Assembly: GCA_021234155.1 (NCBI GenBank)
Contig: JAJEKV010000047.1
Coordinates: forward strand, 9,692,081-9,756,080
Source of the DNA: Isoetes taiwanensis
Taxonomy: Eukaryota; Streptophyta; Lycopodiopsida; Isoetales; Isoetaceae
DNA length: 64,000 nucleotides
Direction of reading: 5' to 3'
In this document: one piece after another, positions 10,964-23,464 of the stretch
How the letters are laid out: every line of letters starts with the position of its first letter
Position numbering within the stretch: the stretch's first letter is position 1
Translations under genes and position numbers: made by a program
Notes under the pieces: generated by a model
Seen by the model: only the letters and a program-made list of their open reading frames with translations
What the model was told of the DNA's origin: nothing
Database searches by the model: none

Positions 10964-13226
10964 GTAATCAGACTTTCTGCAAATACGAATGGGTCTATTG
11001 GCTATAACATGTCCTAATCCTGTAGCCTTTGAATCTTTGACATCTTCATATTTCGGTTTAGCTATTATACAAATATACTATTAGCATAGATTTAACATTT
11101 ACTGAGAATTAGCCGTCTATGAGAAAGACATGACTAATTCTCTGGTTCTAATGCAGCATTTAGAGCAACATGATAGTGCAAGTTACGACATGTATATTCA
11201 GTATAGATATATGTTTTCTTGCTCGCGGAGACTCAAAATTCAGCATCTAGGTGTCTGTTTAAATATGATGGCTACTTACAGCTAGAGGTGATGCTCAATT
11301 AGACAAGAGGTAAGGCATCCTTTGCATCAACCTATGTGGAGCTAAGGGCCAGCTGGCAACAGAGACTTACGTGGAGAGAGTTTGGCCTTCACTGGTCATG
11401 TGGCAGGTGGAACTTCTATTTATTACTTTTGTCACTACCAATGAAGGAGGAAGTGATTTCCTCTTGGTAGGAATATCTCTATCTAAAATCTCGCCTTCAT
11501 GTTTATTCAACAAATTTATGTTGCCTCATTTAAAGAAAGTAGAGCACTTTATATGTAACCTTTGCTAAGGATACAACCTCATGTTTTGCAGAACAATATG
11601 CATGTAAAGAAGAAACGTGTTCCAGGACTGAAGTTCCTTCATGTTGGCATGGCACTAGAAGGAAGACATCATGATCCATATCAACAAGTGGGTTTTCAAG
11701 TACAAGATCTGATTCTTTTGTATGTCGTAATTACAAAAGAAAACAAAGAATGCTTGGAGTTAAAACGAAGTTTCAGCATTAGTTCAATAGTGGTAGAGGT
11801 GACTTTGGATTAAAACTCCAGAGTAGAACTCCAAAATAGATCTCTAAATGAATAATGGATATGTAGAGGAAAGCACACGAAGGAAGGAACAATCATACCT
11901 GAAAGGCCACAGTAGACTGGTTTTGAGACCGCCATTTCATTCGAAACAAATCTATGTTGGAGAAGTATGCCAGAGTTCATGGTGTTATGTTTAAGACGAC
12001 ATATTGCAGCTACAATACTATCTCGACAAACCCATCTGTGAAGGCGGAGACAATTTTGCAAAGCTCCGATGGAAAGAGCACCGTCGAAGCATTTTCTATA
12101 GCCTGGAGATCGAAAAATAAGAGAATCTAATTTCAAGAGTTTTTCAAATTTCTAAGACCGTAGGATTTGCAAATAAGAAATCCAAAGCTTAGAGAGTATC
12201 CATGTCATATTTTGCACGATGTGGCAGATACATGGATAGGCTAGAATTGCACAAAATGTTATGGAGGGGGGGAGGACAACCTACTAATGAAGCACAAAAG
12301 GAAATGAATGGAGAAAAATATAGAGAGAGAGAGATATCACATCACATTGCAAATCATAAGATCAAGAGGATCATCATCCTCTTCTTTGTCTATTTCTTTC
12401 ATGGAGAAGAACACTTTTTCACAACAGACAATCTCCTTCCAAGCACAAGGAGATGTATCCTCACTTGAAACTTCATCCTCCAATCTTAGCGCTTCATCTC
12501 CAGATAAATCTCCACCCTTAAATCTTCAATAACTAACATGCTCTTTCATATCATGCCATCTCATCATCCAAACATTGGAAAGGCTTTAATACTCCTTCAA
12601 CCCTAAATACAAGTGCCTACATCATAAAACATCCAATAATTGTAATATATTCTCCAATTTCAACAGAAATATTTTGAGACATATATCAAATATTATAATT
12701 TAGTGTGCGATTCTGCCCAGGGCAAGTAAGCATATTTATCGTTCCAATGAATTCTAGATCTTCAAAACGTAGTCTTCCAAACATCCAACTCGTTTAAAGT
12801 TGGTGCATAAAAATAACGTTGCAACTTAATAAAATCCATCATCCAAATATATCTTCAGTTCTTCAAACATCTTCAAAAATCTTCCACAAAAAATTAAAGA
12901 CCAATTTTTTTTTTATTTGGCATCACTTCAAAGGCAGCAAGTCCCATCCAGGTCAGTTGCATTCTTTGCTCTTTTGCCTTGGTCTGGCATTCTATCCCCT
13001 CTCTATAACTGTATTCTAATAACTTAGATTGGTTACGTGATGTTACCTATTTTAGGTCAGTCACATCCATCATGCCATCCATAATAACTCAAAAGACCTG
13101 TACAACTTCTTAGATACTTGAATTCTTGAAAGAACTTGGATACAAAAGCACTAATCATATAATCTTGATCTTCAAAATAGCTTGATGGGGATAAATAGTC
13201 TTTCTCGAAGATGATATGATAATAAC
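10964..13226. other. No gene recognised between the DNA transposon and the minus-strand LINE
   Basis: The longest open stretch, 11810-12136 on the minus strand, shows no motif. The AT-rich DNA has several TTCAAA/CTTCAA-rich parts near 12600-12900. Nothing can be supported. Confidence 0.45.
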
Positions 13227-13313
13227 TTTTTTTTTTTTTTGAGGGTAAGAGTATGATATATTAATATAATATATTAAATACAGTTTTCCCTTGTATGGGA
13301 GTATTAGAGAGCA

Positions 13314-13789
13314 TCATTCAAGCCAGCCTTTGTAGCTCAAGACCATGTTAGATCCCCTCCCGGATAACCAATGACATTTGAAGAATATGTAGAAACCTTG
13401 TATTTTTCCAATCTTGTCTAGAGCTTTGTTGTATTTGCAACCAAATTTTCGATGATGAGATAGAGCCATAAGGGCCACCTCCATATTGAAGACATTTTTC
13501 ATCTTATCTAAAGAGAATTGTTGCCCACCCAGAGCAATTCCACATCGATGCTTCCATATTGTCCACATAGCTATATTGACAAGGGATCTTTGAAATTATT
13601 TCCCCATCGGTGGCCACCAAGATATATCGGCCATTGTAGCACTTTAACACCAATCGAGGGCAGACCCGGTCCCAAAAGGTCCGGCGCTGGAGGGAAAGAA
13701 CAAGTGTGTGAGGGGTTTCGGGATTGTTTGCAAACCAAGAGGGCACCTATCTCGGTTAGGAGCATCCCCTTTTGATGTAGTCTTACCAT
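13314..13789 (-). pseudogene. LINE copy 3: C-terminal zinc-binding (zf-RVT) region
   Basis: On the minus strand the pieces read LLTEIGALLVCK, TFWDRVC and MWTIWKHRCGIALGGQQFS. This is the C-x-C...F-W...W-x-I-W-K-x-R order found at the C-terminus of plant LINE ORF2. Three frames are needed to read it. The poly(A) tail follows about 70 bases after the last codon. Confidence 0.75.
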
Positions 13790-14690
13790 AGTATTCGTAT
13801 TAAATCACACTACAGGCAAAACCAAAGAAATACGTGGCAAGAATAGGCGGGCATTGGGCGAGGCAAGCATTACGCTGCCATGCTATATCGCACTTTGGCG
13901 AGCCCAAAATAAAAATATATGACACGTCATTTCTATGATTCTATCTTGAATCCAAATCGGCCCAAATCGTTCGAATTGCTCAAAGTTCATCCGGATCACA
14001 AGCGCGATGCCGGCCCGATTCATGCCTAATCGATGCCGAGCAGTCTAGCTGCGGGCATCATGTATGATTTTCTTGTCGGCGATTCTCTACGCGGCCCGAT
14101 TTCTGCCGAATCAGGGTGCTACAGCGGCGAGATTGATTTCTCTGCCCGAGGCTGAGATTCTTGTCGATTGAGATTGTTGCCGAGCCCGATTCTCTGCTTT
14201 CTAAACTCTCAACTGTAATTTGGGATATCCTTAAGCATTGAAAGCCACAAAACTAAAACATGAATGACCTCTAAGTGACTCTTCATACCCGTCTTGCATA
14301 TTCTAGCAATAAGAAACAAAGGCTGATTCTTCACCGATTGCGAAGGTATCAACAAGATTCCGAGGCCAAATCGTCCATCTGGTGATCCGAAACACAGGTT
14401 TTGCTTGCATCATGGAAGGTAGGAGGCGTGGAAAACATCGATGTATCCGCCCGCCCGAGGAAGTTTTGGTAAAAGCAGATCCAGATCCAAAATTATAGGG
14501 TGCCTAAATGCCGACTGAGTTTGGCACCCTAGGTGTGATATAGGTTGGCTGCCCGAAGTCCACATGGCATATTTTTGTTGGCTCTTTATTTTTTATTTTT
14601 GAGTTTGGCCAATGAGTGTGATTTAGGCCTCAGTCCCCCTTTGTAATGCTATCCATCTAAAAACTTGTAACCTTTTTTAGCATAAAGTTG
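13790..14690. other. Insertion of unknown type inside LINE copy 3
   Basis: The LINE reading breaks off at about 14690 and resumes at about 13790. The 0.9 kb between has no LINE coding sense. It repeats the words GCCCGATT and TGCCGA and includes TTTGGCACCCTAGG. It is probably another inserted element; neither ends nor target duplication could be fixed by eye. Confidence 0.4.
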
Positions 14691-16927
14691 ACCATGATTT
14701 GACTAGTAATGCTTCTTTTAGCTTGAATACCATCAATGCCCAATTTTGCCAGAAATTTCTTGGCGGGTGAACAAAGAAGATTGTAGAAGTGCTGACCACA
14801 TATTTCTCTTCACCTTGCGGCTCCATGGTCACTTGGGCCATCCTTACCACGAGGCCTACCAAGGTTCGAAGTTCTCCAAAGATCTTTCTATCTCCTTCCC
14901 AACATTATGTACCCTATGCTTAAAAAGCGGGACCAAGAGCCACCTCTCACCATCCCACAAATGCTCCAACTGGTAAAGCCCGATTGTCTCTCCTTAATGA
15001 ATATACGAGGTGTGTAAGAGCTAGAGGGGCGTTGTTTCTTGACCAAACCTTTGTGTTCAAAATGCTCATCTTACCAGCCTCTACGGGTATATCCATGGGC
15101 TCAAATAGATTTTGAACTTCCGGCCAAGCTTCCAAGTATCTTATGCATGGCCCGGGAGATGCGCTTGGGGGCAATTTTTATAACTAAAGAAAAAAGGAAC
15201 CCATTTCATCACGGGGTAGAGATGGCTTACCTTTTAGTGTACAGCGCTGAAGCCAGTATGCAACAAAGTGTAGAGCGGGGGAGGAGATACCATGCAAAGC
15301 CCTCCAAACATATCTTCCAGCTAAAATGTGTGCTTGGGTTGTCAGATCTTTGCATCCCATTCCACCATCATCCATACCGAGACACATTTCTGACCAGGCC
15401 ACTTTATGCATTCCTCCTTTCCATATGAATTTCCTGATAATGGACTGGATTTGATGGTAGACAGCCTTCTGGGCCACAATAGCCGAGGAGTAATAAACAC
15501 GGGAGGCAGCTAGAACAGCCTTAGCCACTGCTATCCTTCCAGCAATAGATAGATCCTTGGCTGACCATAGATTGATTTTCTTCCTCAGGTGATCCAAAAT
15601 AGGTGACCATAAACCTTTTAGGTTTGAAGAGAGGACTAAAGGTAGGCCAAAGAGTTTAGTAGCCTCATCCCTAAGCACTCGAAAGCCAAGATTTTTCACT
15701 CTTGGATCAACATCCTCCTCAAAGGGCGGAATACTTGACATTTTGATACATTGAGCTCTATCCACGATATTTTTCCAAAACATTTAGTACTTCATGAAAG
15801 GACTCAAAACTGAGTCAAATCTAAGGGGAAGATGAATGTATCATCGCATATTGCATGATAAAGTAAGTTTATCGAGATTCCGGGTTGAAGCCCAGAGAGT
15901 GCCCTCAAGACTTTAAACTCCATCAATCTGCAAGAAAATTGGCCATGATTAGGAATAGGTAGGGTGCCGGGGGCATCCTTGTCGAATCCCTTTCTCGAAT
16001 CAAAAGCAGGCCGCAGGGCTTGCCCATTGATAAGAATCAAGCCGAGGCAAGCTTGTTAAAGCCCAACGATAGTTCAACGAATGAGGCACTAAAAAGCCCA
16101 TATGTAAACATGATATCTTGTAGACCCCCCCTCGAAGGGTATCGTAGTTTTTACTTAAAGTCCATATTAACAAAAACACACCCCGCTTTGGAAAGCTTAC
16201 GGTGCAAATCTTCTCTTCTTTGAATGAAGTTATCCAAGATGTGCCTCCCTGGTAAAAATGTTGTTTGCTCATTCCCAATAACTTTACCAAGGATAGGTTT
16301 CAATCGGTTGGCGATTACTTTTATGATGACCTTATATATCACATTCATCAAGGCAATTGGTCTCCATTCGTTTAGCCTTTGTGGTCGAGCAACCTTAGGG
16401 ACTAAGGAGATGAAGCCTGCAGAGAGGGCAGGATGTAGATAGTGGCGTCCAGGCCCCTTTTCTTCTCTACGATAAATGCGAGGCCAAGAAGGTCCCAAAA
16501 TTCCACAAAAAACTTTGGAGGGAACCCATCAGGGCCAGGGGATTTACCTGAAGCAAGTGAAGAGAGAGTTCTGAAGATTTCATCATCCCTTAATTCACAT
16601 GTTAAGCTTCTGTTATCATTTTGCGAAATTTCGACCCCCCATTGTATTTTTGCCAACCAACTTTGAAGCAAAGGAATCACAGGGGAGAGGGTCCTCCTTG
16701 AACATATTCTGAAAGCTATCCCTCACATACGAACCGATCCCATCAGATGAGTCAATCTTGTTTTGTTGGTCATCAATAATGGAAGTAATACCATTCTCAG
16801 CCAACCGAGCTCCTGCGAGTCTAAAAAAGTGCTTGGAGTTCTCATGGTCTGCCTCTGTATACCATTTAGTTTTGGATCTTACTGCAGCTCCTCCGGCTTC
16901 TTTCTCAATAGCCTTTGCTCTTGCCAA
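14677..16927 (-). pseudogene. LINE copy 3: reverse transcriptase region of ORF2
   Basis: Pieces in order on the minus strand: WYTEADHENSKHFFRL (16850), the fingers motif GKSPGPDGFPPKFF (16550), GFISLVPK...EWRPIALMNVIYK (16400), then MDFK and YDTL for motif A (about 16150). GIRQG with a frame break follows at 15968, and the active-site block reads ICDDTFIF where YADDTFIF is expected (frame break at 15845). The thumb follows: LGLPLVLSSNLKGLWSPI...WSAKDLSIAGRI...LAASRVYY (15700-15450). The order and motifs are those of plant L1-type LINEs. Restoring the single middle base of a CHG triplet would repair both active-site breaks, so some damage may be sequence error. Confidence 0.85.
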
Positions 16928-17311
16928 AGATCGCCTCCGATTGAGTGGAGAGAAGTATTGAAAGGGTCCAAGAGAAGTTCTTGTTTAGTGACCTGCGGTG
17001 ATCATATACATTATTTTTGGCTCTTCTAAACTCCATTGCTTATCCCCCCCACTTCTTGATCCAACTCTTGATCTCTCTAATCCACAACCCAGGGCCTTCA
17101 TACTTGGTATCCATTCTCTTGTTGACGTGAGACAAGAAAGGCGAGAAAGGGGTCACAAAAGGAGGACTTGCCAAGTAATGGGGTATTGAATTTGAAAGGT
17201 ACATTTCCCATTCTTCTAGCGGAAGGGGCATCCTCAAAAGTAAGCTTTTTGTGGGGCGTGGTCGATTGGGTGAAGGCCAATCCCTTCTACAAAACATCTA
17301 TCCAACAAAAT

Positions 17312-17924
17312 TTAGCTGATTTGTTGGCTAGATAAAACACATCTAGCAAACAATAGACTTCGATCATGCCCTTTACGCTTATTGGACCAAAGAAAAGGAT
17401 GTGTTTGAAGGTGGAACCAAGATAAAGCCCACATTGTCAAGAAAGAGTTCCATCTTTGCACTCTCCTCCTTAGAGATTCTGTGGAGGCCAATTTTTGGTC
17501 CCATATATCGGTCATATTTTAGGTCTCCCCAGAAGGTTTTTCAACCTCACACTTTTGGTGATCCAAATCTCTAATTCTTTCCATAATGTGGCCCTCTCTG
17601 CAGGTTTGTTAGAGGCATAGATATTGAGTAGGCCCCACCTAGTGCCCTGTGTTTCAAAGACTACTGCCTGCCACCTACCATTTGTGCCCTTATGCTGGTA
17701 TACAACCCTTTGTCCTTTCCAAAGTAAAGCAGTACCACCCTTTGTACCTGAGGCTGGGCAGGTAAATGAATCATATTGTCCTTCTATCCAGGTACCTAGA
17801 GAGCTAGCCTCAAAATCAGGTAGTCTATGTTCCTGGATAAGGATGATGTCAGCCGCCATGGACCTAATTGCTGCAAGTACTCTACCCCCTTGATTCCCCT
17901 TAAATTCCAGGATATCACTTTCAT
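17312..17924 (-). pseudogene. LINE copy 3: apurinic/apyrimidinic-like endonuclease domain
   Basis: The start reads MKVISWNLRGIKG at 17924, the classical opening of a plant LINE ORF2 endonuclease. After a frame change in a G run it continues MAADIILIQEHRLPD, with the catalytic Glu in QEH, then GTALLWKG and GLLNIYASN. The C-terminal piece gives FLWSNKRKGHDRSL. The domain nicks target DNA to prime reverse transcription. The stop at 17512 and the frameshift make this copy defective. Confidence 0.85.
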
Positions 17925-17988
17925 CTTATTTTATTGCCTCCCTGAGGTACCACCCTTGTGTCCCTCCGTCACTACTCAAACATAACCC

Positions 17989-18275
17989 AAAAACCAAGTC
18001 AATGCTATAGTAATTTACCCATTGCCCTTTGACCCCCATGTCAAAATTATGTGGGTAATAATTAAATAACACTATCGACACCCATATTGGAATTGTGTAG
18101 GTAACATTAATAATATCAAAAACCAACTCAATTCTATAGTATTTTACCCCTTGCCCTTTGACCCCCATGTCAAGATTATGTGGGTAACAATGTATAATAT
18201 CACTATTTAGCCCTTTTGCCCTTCCATCATATTGGAATTGAGTTGGTAACATTGAATAATATCATTATTGTGCCT
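17989..18275. repeat. Tandem repeat, period 129 bp, about 2.2 copies
   Basis: AAAAACCAA...TATAGTA at 17989 recurs at 18118, and the GCCCTTTGACCCCCATGTCA block recurs at the same distance. A third, partial unit with ATATTGGAATTG follows. The period is a multiple of three, so the minus-strand frame stays open and repeats KGQWVNYYSIDLVF-like peptides. It sits just upstream of the LINE copy 3 endonuclease start. Confidence 0.8.
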
Positions 18276-18299
18276 TGCCCTTCAACACCTAAAATTGGT

Positions 18300-21200
18300 A
18301 GGTAGCATTGCATACTATTTTTGTTTTAGCCAAGTAACATCCCTGTAAATTCCCAACCCTAATGAACACTCATTTGCAAAGGGTGGCATTATTAGTGTCT
18401 TTGATAAATAGCCTTATGGACTTGACCCCCAGGTATCACCCATGAACTTGAAAAGGCAATAACAAAAGGGCGAGATGTAGATAAGTATTTAGATTATGCA
18501 TATCATAAAGAGGCAATATATATGTCTAGCGTTTGAAGACATTGTTATAGAAAAACAGGGGGATTATAACCCACCTAACAAACTTAGTGACTAAAAAGAT
18601 ACAACTTAGAATCTCATTCATTCGATCTAGAAAGGATTCTCCCCACCACATTTTAGAAATTCCAGAGAGAAGCGAAAGCAACCGAAAGCAATAACCAATG
18701 GAGGCAATTTTTGTGACACCAAGAACTAACAACAAGGACTAACACAAGATCCACGACATGTAAATTACTTATCTTCCCTCATATAACTTCAAAGATAAAA
18801 AGAACCGACCTACGGTTTCTCAAATTTTTTGACCAGACCGTTGGGAGCCTCAATCCCAGCCAATAGTTTCACCCAATCGCCCATCCCGCCTTTTTTCCCT
18901 TTCTTCTTCATCCCAAGGTTTACTAACCCGGTGTAGGGTTGGCGGGACTCCTTGGCGGAGTTCTTCTCGGAGCACGAGATATCTATGTGGGAACTCCATC
19001 ATCTTACCTCGATTTTTTCCTCGACAACCCATGCGAAATTAGTGGCGCCAATCCATGAGGTTGGCCCGTGCAACTTGGGACTCATCTATCACTACATCCC
19101 TACGCACCGCAGTGACAAGAGGCGAGGTGTCCTATTGGAGGCGGGACCTTATCAACCATCTTAACCGGTTGTTGATTCACGGATGGAACATCCATTTCAT
19201 CACGTAGGCGGGAAGTTGACCAGCAACCACGATTCGATGGGGTCACGAGGGGTCCAGGTAAGGATCAACCACCCCATTTATTCTTGCGGCAAGGGGGTAG
19301 CGACCATTGGAGGCTGGTCCATTTTATCTTCTTTCCGATAGAAGGCCAGCGTATTATCCCACCACTTTTCCGGCATCTCTATCTTCCGGTTAGGCGCCAT
19401 AAATAAGGGGACCAACCGATATCTTCTAGCGTATCACATAGGTTGGAAGGAAATTGGAGCCCACATCAGCTTGTGTCTCGACTTTTTCGGGTTAGGCTGC
19501 ACGTACAAATAAAGGGGCGGTGAACTTCCACGAGTAATGCTATATCCACTTGTTGTTGGTGTTGATGAAGTTCCTCCTTTGGTGGACGAATCATCATCCA
19601 CTTCACATGACTTGATTGGTTTTGTGTCATGGGTTCTATAGCCAGGGGCCAAAGCCTCCCCTTTGACTGGTCAGAGCAACGGGGATTGGATATTAGAATC
19701 AGAGGAGGGATCTAAAGGCAGATCCAAGATCTTTGACTGATCAGGATCTTTGACGAGGTCAAGGCTTGTGGCGAATGGGTCTTTCAAAGACCACCTTTTC
19801 CATCTTTGGATTGTATTTTGTCCCCATCCCACGTTTTCAACACAAGGGATTGGCGGGGGGAGGAAGATGGCCAACGATTTCCATTGATTGGGGAGGGAGA
19901 TGGCCAATAATTTCAGCAGGCTCTTTATCTTTGTTCCTTCTCCATAGAACCTTTAGGCATTCCCTTTTCATACAAAATCGAAAGGGCCTTTCCCATAAGA
20001 TTCCGACCTTGAGAACATTCCCTTTCTCATTAAAAATTGAAGGGGCCCTTCAAACTATAAGATTCCCCGATAGCTAGCTGAATTTTGTCTTTTGTGCTTG
20101 GAATATGGGGAGGTGACAGCAGTGCAATCCTCTACTCCCATACCAATGGCGAAAAACCGGTAAAACAATTGACCGCAAACATGCAAGCGAACCCCCACAT
20201 GTAGCAGCACCGGAATAGAAAGCCCAAGAGCAATAACTTGAAAGTTGATATCCTCATTAAAGTAACCAGAAAATTGAATGAACTTCGGGGGATAGGTTTG
20301 AGAAGGTCTAGAAATGCAGATTTTGGGAGGTTCATCCAGCCCGACTATCCATGCATACATATTCCCCAAGTCTAGAAGCAATCAACTTAAAAGCGATTGG
20401 GCATTCCAATACTACGGGCTTAGATGAAATCCATATTGGATAATAGGGGCATCGGGTTTTAGAGCCGCAGACTCAGCCGGTATTTTTGCAGAAAAGAATT
20501 GCCCACGAGGGGAAGATATTGGGGCCCTTTGAAGCCAGAAGTATAAACCTCTCTAGTTATAAGCGTGATTAGCGGAAAATATGAATTGCCGAGAATCCCG
20601 AACTTCGATTTGCAACTCTCGGTTTTCTTAATCTCAACTCTACTTGGGTTGCCTGGATATTTTGCCAAATAAGACCAAACTTTTCAAGTATCTAATTACG
20701 TGGCTACGGTCTGTATGAGAAGAGATATTTTTCCTATATTTTTTGAGGAATGAGAAAGATGGGGGTGGGGGCGAAACTTGAGCATAAGTTCGCCATCCGA
20801 GGGACCCTTGAGAGGTCCTTTCACGTCTTGCTTTTTCCATCTAATAAAAAGTTCGGTAGGAGCAGCGTCACTCAAAGGAAATTGCACCCTGACCACCAAA
20901 GAGTGTCTTGGGAGTGCTAGATAATCCCCAAAGATGAGATTCGATAGATAGTCTGCGAGCGTCAAGATGATCACCAGGGATGACAAGGCCACCAAGACAC
21001 CCCTAAATTGGTCTTGTCTGATTAATACAGCGATCTAGAATCGTAGCCAAAGTTAAGATCAAGCTGGGCCACTAAGAACTAGAATAGATGGGTGAGAAAG
21101 AAAGAATAATGGAATAAAGTAGATAGGCGGGGTAGCGGGAGCTTCTTTGTGGGAAACATTTTGGGAGCTTAAGGGATCGAGAGGGAGGGAGGTGGCCGAT

Positions 21201-22780
21201 TCCAATGGAAGAATGGGAGAATCACAGGGGAAAACAATAATTGATTCAGGGGTAGAGGGAACCACGGAGTTATCAGGGGAAACAAATAAATCGGAGGAGG
21301 TGGCGGGATTTAAGTGGCAATGGAAGAGATGGAGTTCTTGGAGAAAGGATCGTTTAAAAAGAGAGGCTCCATTGTGGAGAGACCATTGAGTATCGAGAGA
21401 TTATGGGGTCTGTATACCTCCGGGAGAATATAATCAACCAAGGCGGGGGTAAAAACTGCGAACTTTGAAAAGCAAGATTCGATCAGCTCTAAGAGGCTAT
21501 TCTCCATTCAAAGGCGGTGGCCCACCGAGGATCAAAGGATAGCGTAACCTATCTCCCTCTTTGTAGAAAAGATCGAGGAAAAGTGTTCTCATCAACCAAA
21601 TAAGACCGAGTTCAAAGATTGAGCCTTCTAACCAACCACAAAGATCTAAAGTGATCTTTTGAAATCCCTAAAAATATTTGCACGGGCAGTGGGGAGAGCT
21701 CGAGATGATTGAAAAGCTGGAGCAGATTATGGAGAGGGCAATGGACAACCCATTTTAGGGGCCAAGCTGCACTCATTTTAGCCCGGGGCGGGTGGCAGTA
21801 ATTACGAGAGGCATTAGAATTTGTAAAGCCTTAGGAGACTAAAGCGGTGTGGAGATAGAGCATGATTGAGGCTAACCCTAGGAAATTTAAGAATCACTTG
21901 GTAGAAAGTTGCTTACTTGAGAGCAGCGAATGCTGAAACTAGCCCGGGGACACATGTGCCATATGACAACAAAAGGGACCGAGGTGTGGCAGGAACCCCC
22001 ATCGTGTAAGAGAGCCACAAGCAAGAACTTATTGTTAGATCTTCACAATAACCTTCCCCTCTGCCCATTCACTATAAACATGGAATATAGCGACGTTGAT
22101 GCCTCAACATGCAGTATTCATAGAAAGCGACTCTCGACTAGAACAGGGGAATATCGGGCTTAAACCTGCTTCTCAGATATGTAGAAATGGTGGGGGAGAA
22201 TGCATCTTCAACTAAAAGGCTGCCCAATTTCAACTATTGGACCTTCTAACCAACCCAGCGATAATGATCCCGTTGATAATAATAGTGAAGTATACGCCTT
22301 ACCTTTTTTTCCCTTTGGGTTGAAGTTAAGTGAGGCTGAGCAGTCCCATTAACAAAAGAATCCGATTAGTGGGAGGCAAGCCATCTACAAGGGCACGCAA
22401 CTAGAGGCAAGATGGTGGGCAAGGGTTGATCGATTGTCCAGTGGGGAAGGGAATAGTGTTCAAGCAAGGGGTAGGCTGGAGGTATAGCGCTGCGCCCTTG
22501 TTGAAAAAAATCCTCCTCCTTTTATTCTTATTCTAAAACAAAAGGGGTGAAAAAAGATCTATGATAATAATTTTTGAACACATTGAGACTAAAAAATCGG
22601 GTTGAAATTGCAACATGACAAACTCGATCCTAGCATCTTCCATCACAAAGCCAATGCTCTCATTGAATTGCTAATATTCATATAAATAGCTTGTGTGTCT
22701 TTCATTTTTCACTTTTATTGTTGTCTCCTTTTTTTTCCTTCTATGACAGTTTAGGGCCTGTTCTAAAAAACTAGTCCAAG
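18300..22780. other. Degenerate DNA, possibly the ORF1 region of LINE copy 3
   Basis: Minus-strand fragments at 20055-20995 and 19434-19652 lie in the right order and orientation to be an ORF1 upstream of the endonuclease, but I see no diagnostic CCHC knuckle or other certain motif. CAG and CTG are scarce in parts of this stretch, as in other stretches that show CHG-site errors. No gene can be supported. Confidence 0.3.
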
Positions 22781-22782
22781 TT

Positions 22783-23330
22783 AAAACTGGTCATTATCAC
22801 GCGACAAGCTTATTTACTTGCTTCTTTGTCTAGAGCTTATAGCTATTGTATCAATCCGTACAGATTCCCACTTGCTATGGATTGAAATAGGTTGAAACCC
22901 GCTTGTAATTCTTTGCGGCGGGTCAATGTGAATACTACCGATTCTGAGTTTATTGAAAATGAAAACCATACACTTCTGAGATGTCCTACTTTTGAGATGA
23001 TTAGGTTTCATTTGCCATTATATTCCACGCTTCCACAACTTCTCGGAGCACCATCTGTGCATGACTTGGCATTACACATACTTGAGGTTCTAGATGTACT
23101 CTTCAATTGCTGAGCCACCACCTTTTTTGTACAAACTTATTTACTATTGAATGTCTAGTATCATTATTACTGCAGAGTTTTTTCCCTTGAAAGCCTTTAG
23201 AGGCAGGGTTTTTTAATCCTACTAGTAATGGTTGTACTAGCCCATTTGCATAGGTCCCATGGCGTCTTGGTCTTCTTAGACGTTAAATAATCTATTGGAC
23301 GTTAAAAATACCATTCTATTCTATTCCATT
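22783..23330 (+). mobile_element. LINE copy 4: 3' end of ORF2 and 3' UTR (plus strand)
   Basis: The peptide FIENENHTLLRCPTFEMIRF, then LPQLLGAPSVHDLALHILEV, is the zinc-binding C-terminal end of an ORF2 of the type seen again at 55383-55580 (EDEHHALEECPAYAHIR). The DNA also matches the minus strand of 53041-53600. The 3' UTR ends GGACGTTAAAA at 23297-23307. The 5' part is missing, so this is a truncated copy. Confidence 0.78.
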
Positions 23331-23335
23331 ACGTA

Positions 23336-23464
23336 CCTGCCTGCCCTGCCTACCTGCCTACCTACCTGCCTACCTGCCTGCCTGCCTACTGCCTACCTGC
23401 CTACTACCTATCTATCTATCTATCTGTCTGTCATCATCACTCATCTATCTATCTATCTATCATT
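23336..23464. repeat. Compound tetranucleotide microsatellite
   Basis: It consists of runs of CTGC/CTAC (CCTGCCTACC-type) followed by CTAT and CTGT runs and a second CTAT run, about 130 bases in all. It starts about 30 bases after the LINE copy 4 terminus. Confidence 0.9.

Larger units (their letters stand above)
13227..17924 (-). mobile_element. LINE copy 3: long decayed minus-strand LINE with poly(A) tail
   Basis: Read on the minus strand it starts with an endonuclease at 17924, passes through linker, reverse transcriptase and C-terminal zinc region, and ends in a run of 14 A (plus-strand T at about 13229-13242). An internal foreign stretch of about 0.9 kb splits the C-terminal region. Many frameshifts are present. 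At least two of them, in conserved motifs at 15845 and 15968, fall exactly where a CAG/CTG appears as CG (see findings), so the element may be less decayed than it looks. A possible ORF1 region may lie at higher coordinates. Confidence 0.8.

Noticed and set aside
23336-23464. CRISPR-like array
   Set aside because: The repeats are contiguous tetranucleotides without spacers: a microsatellite in a plant genome.
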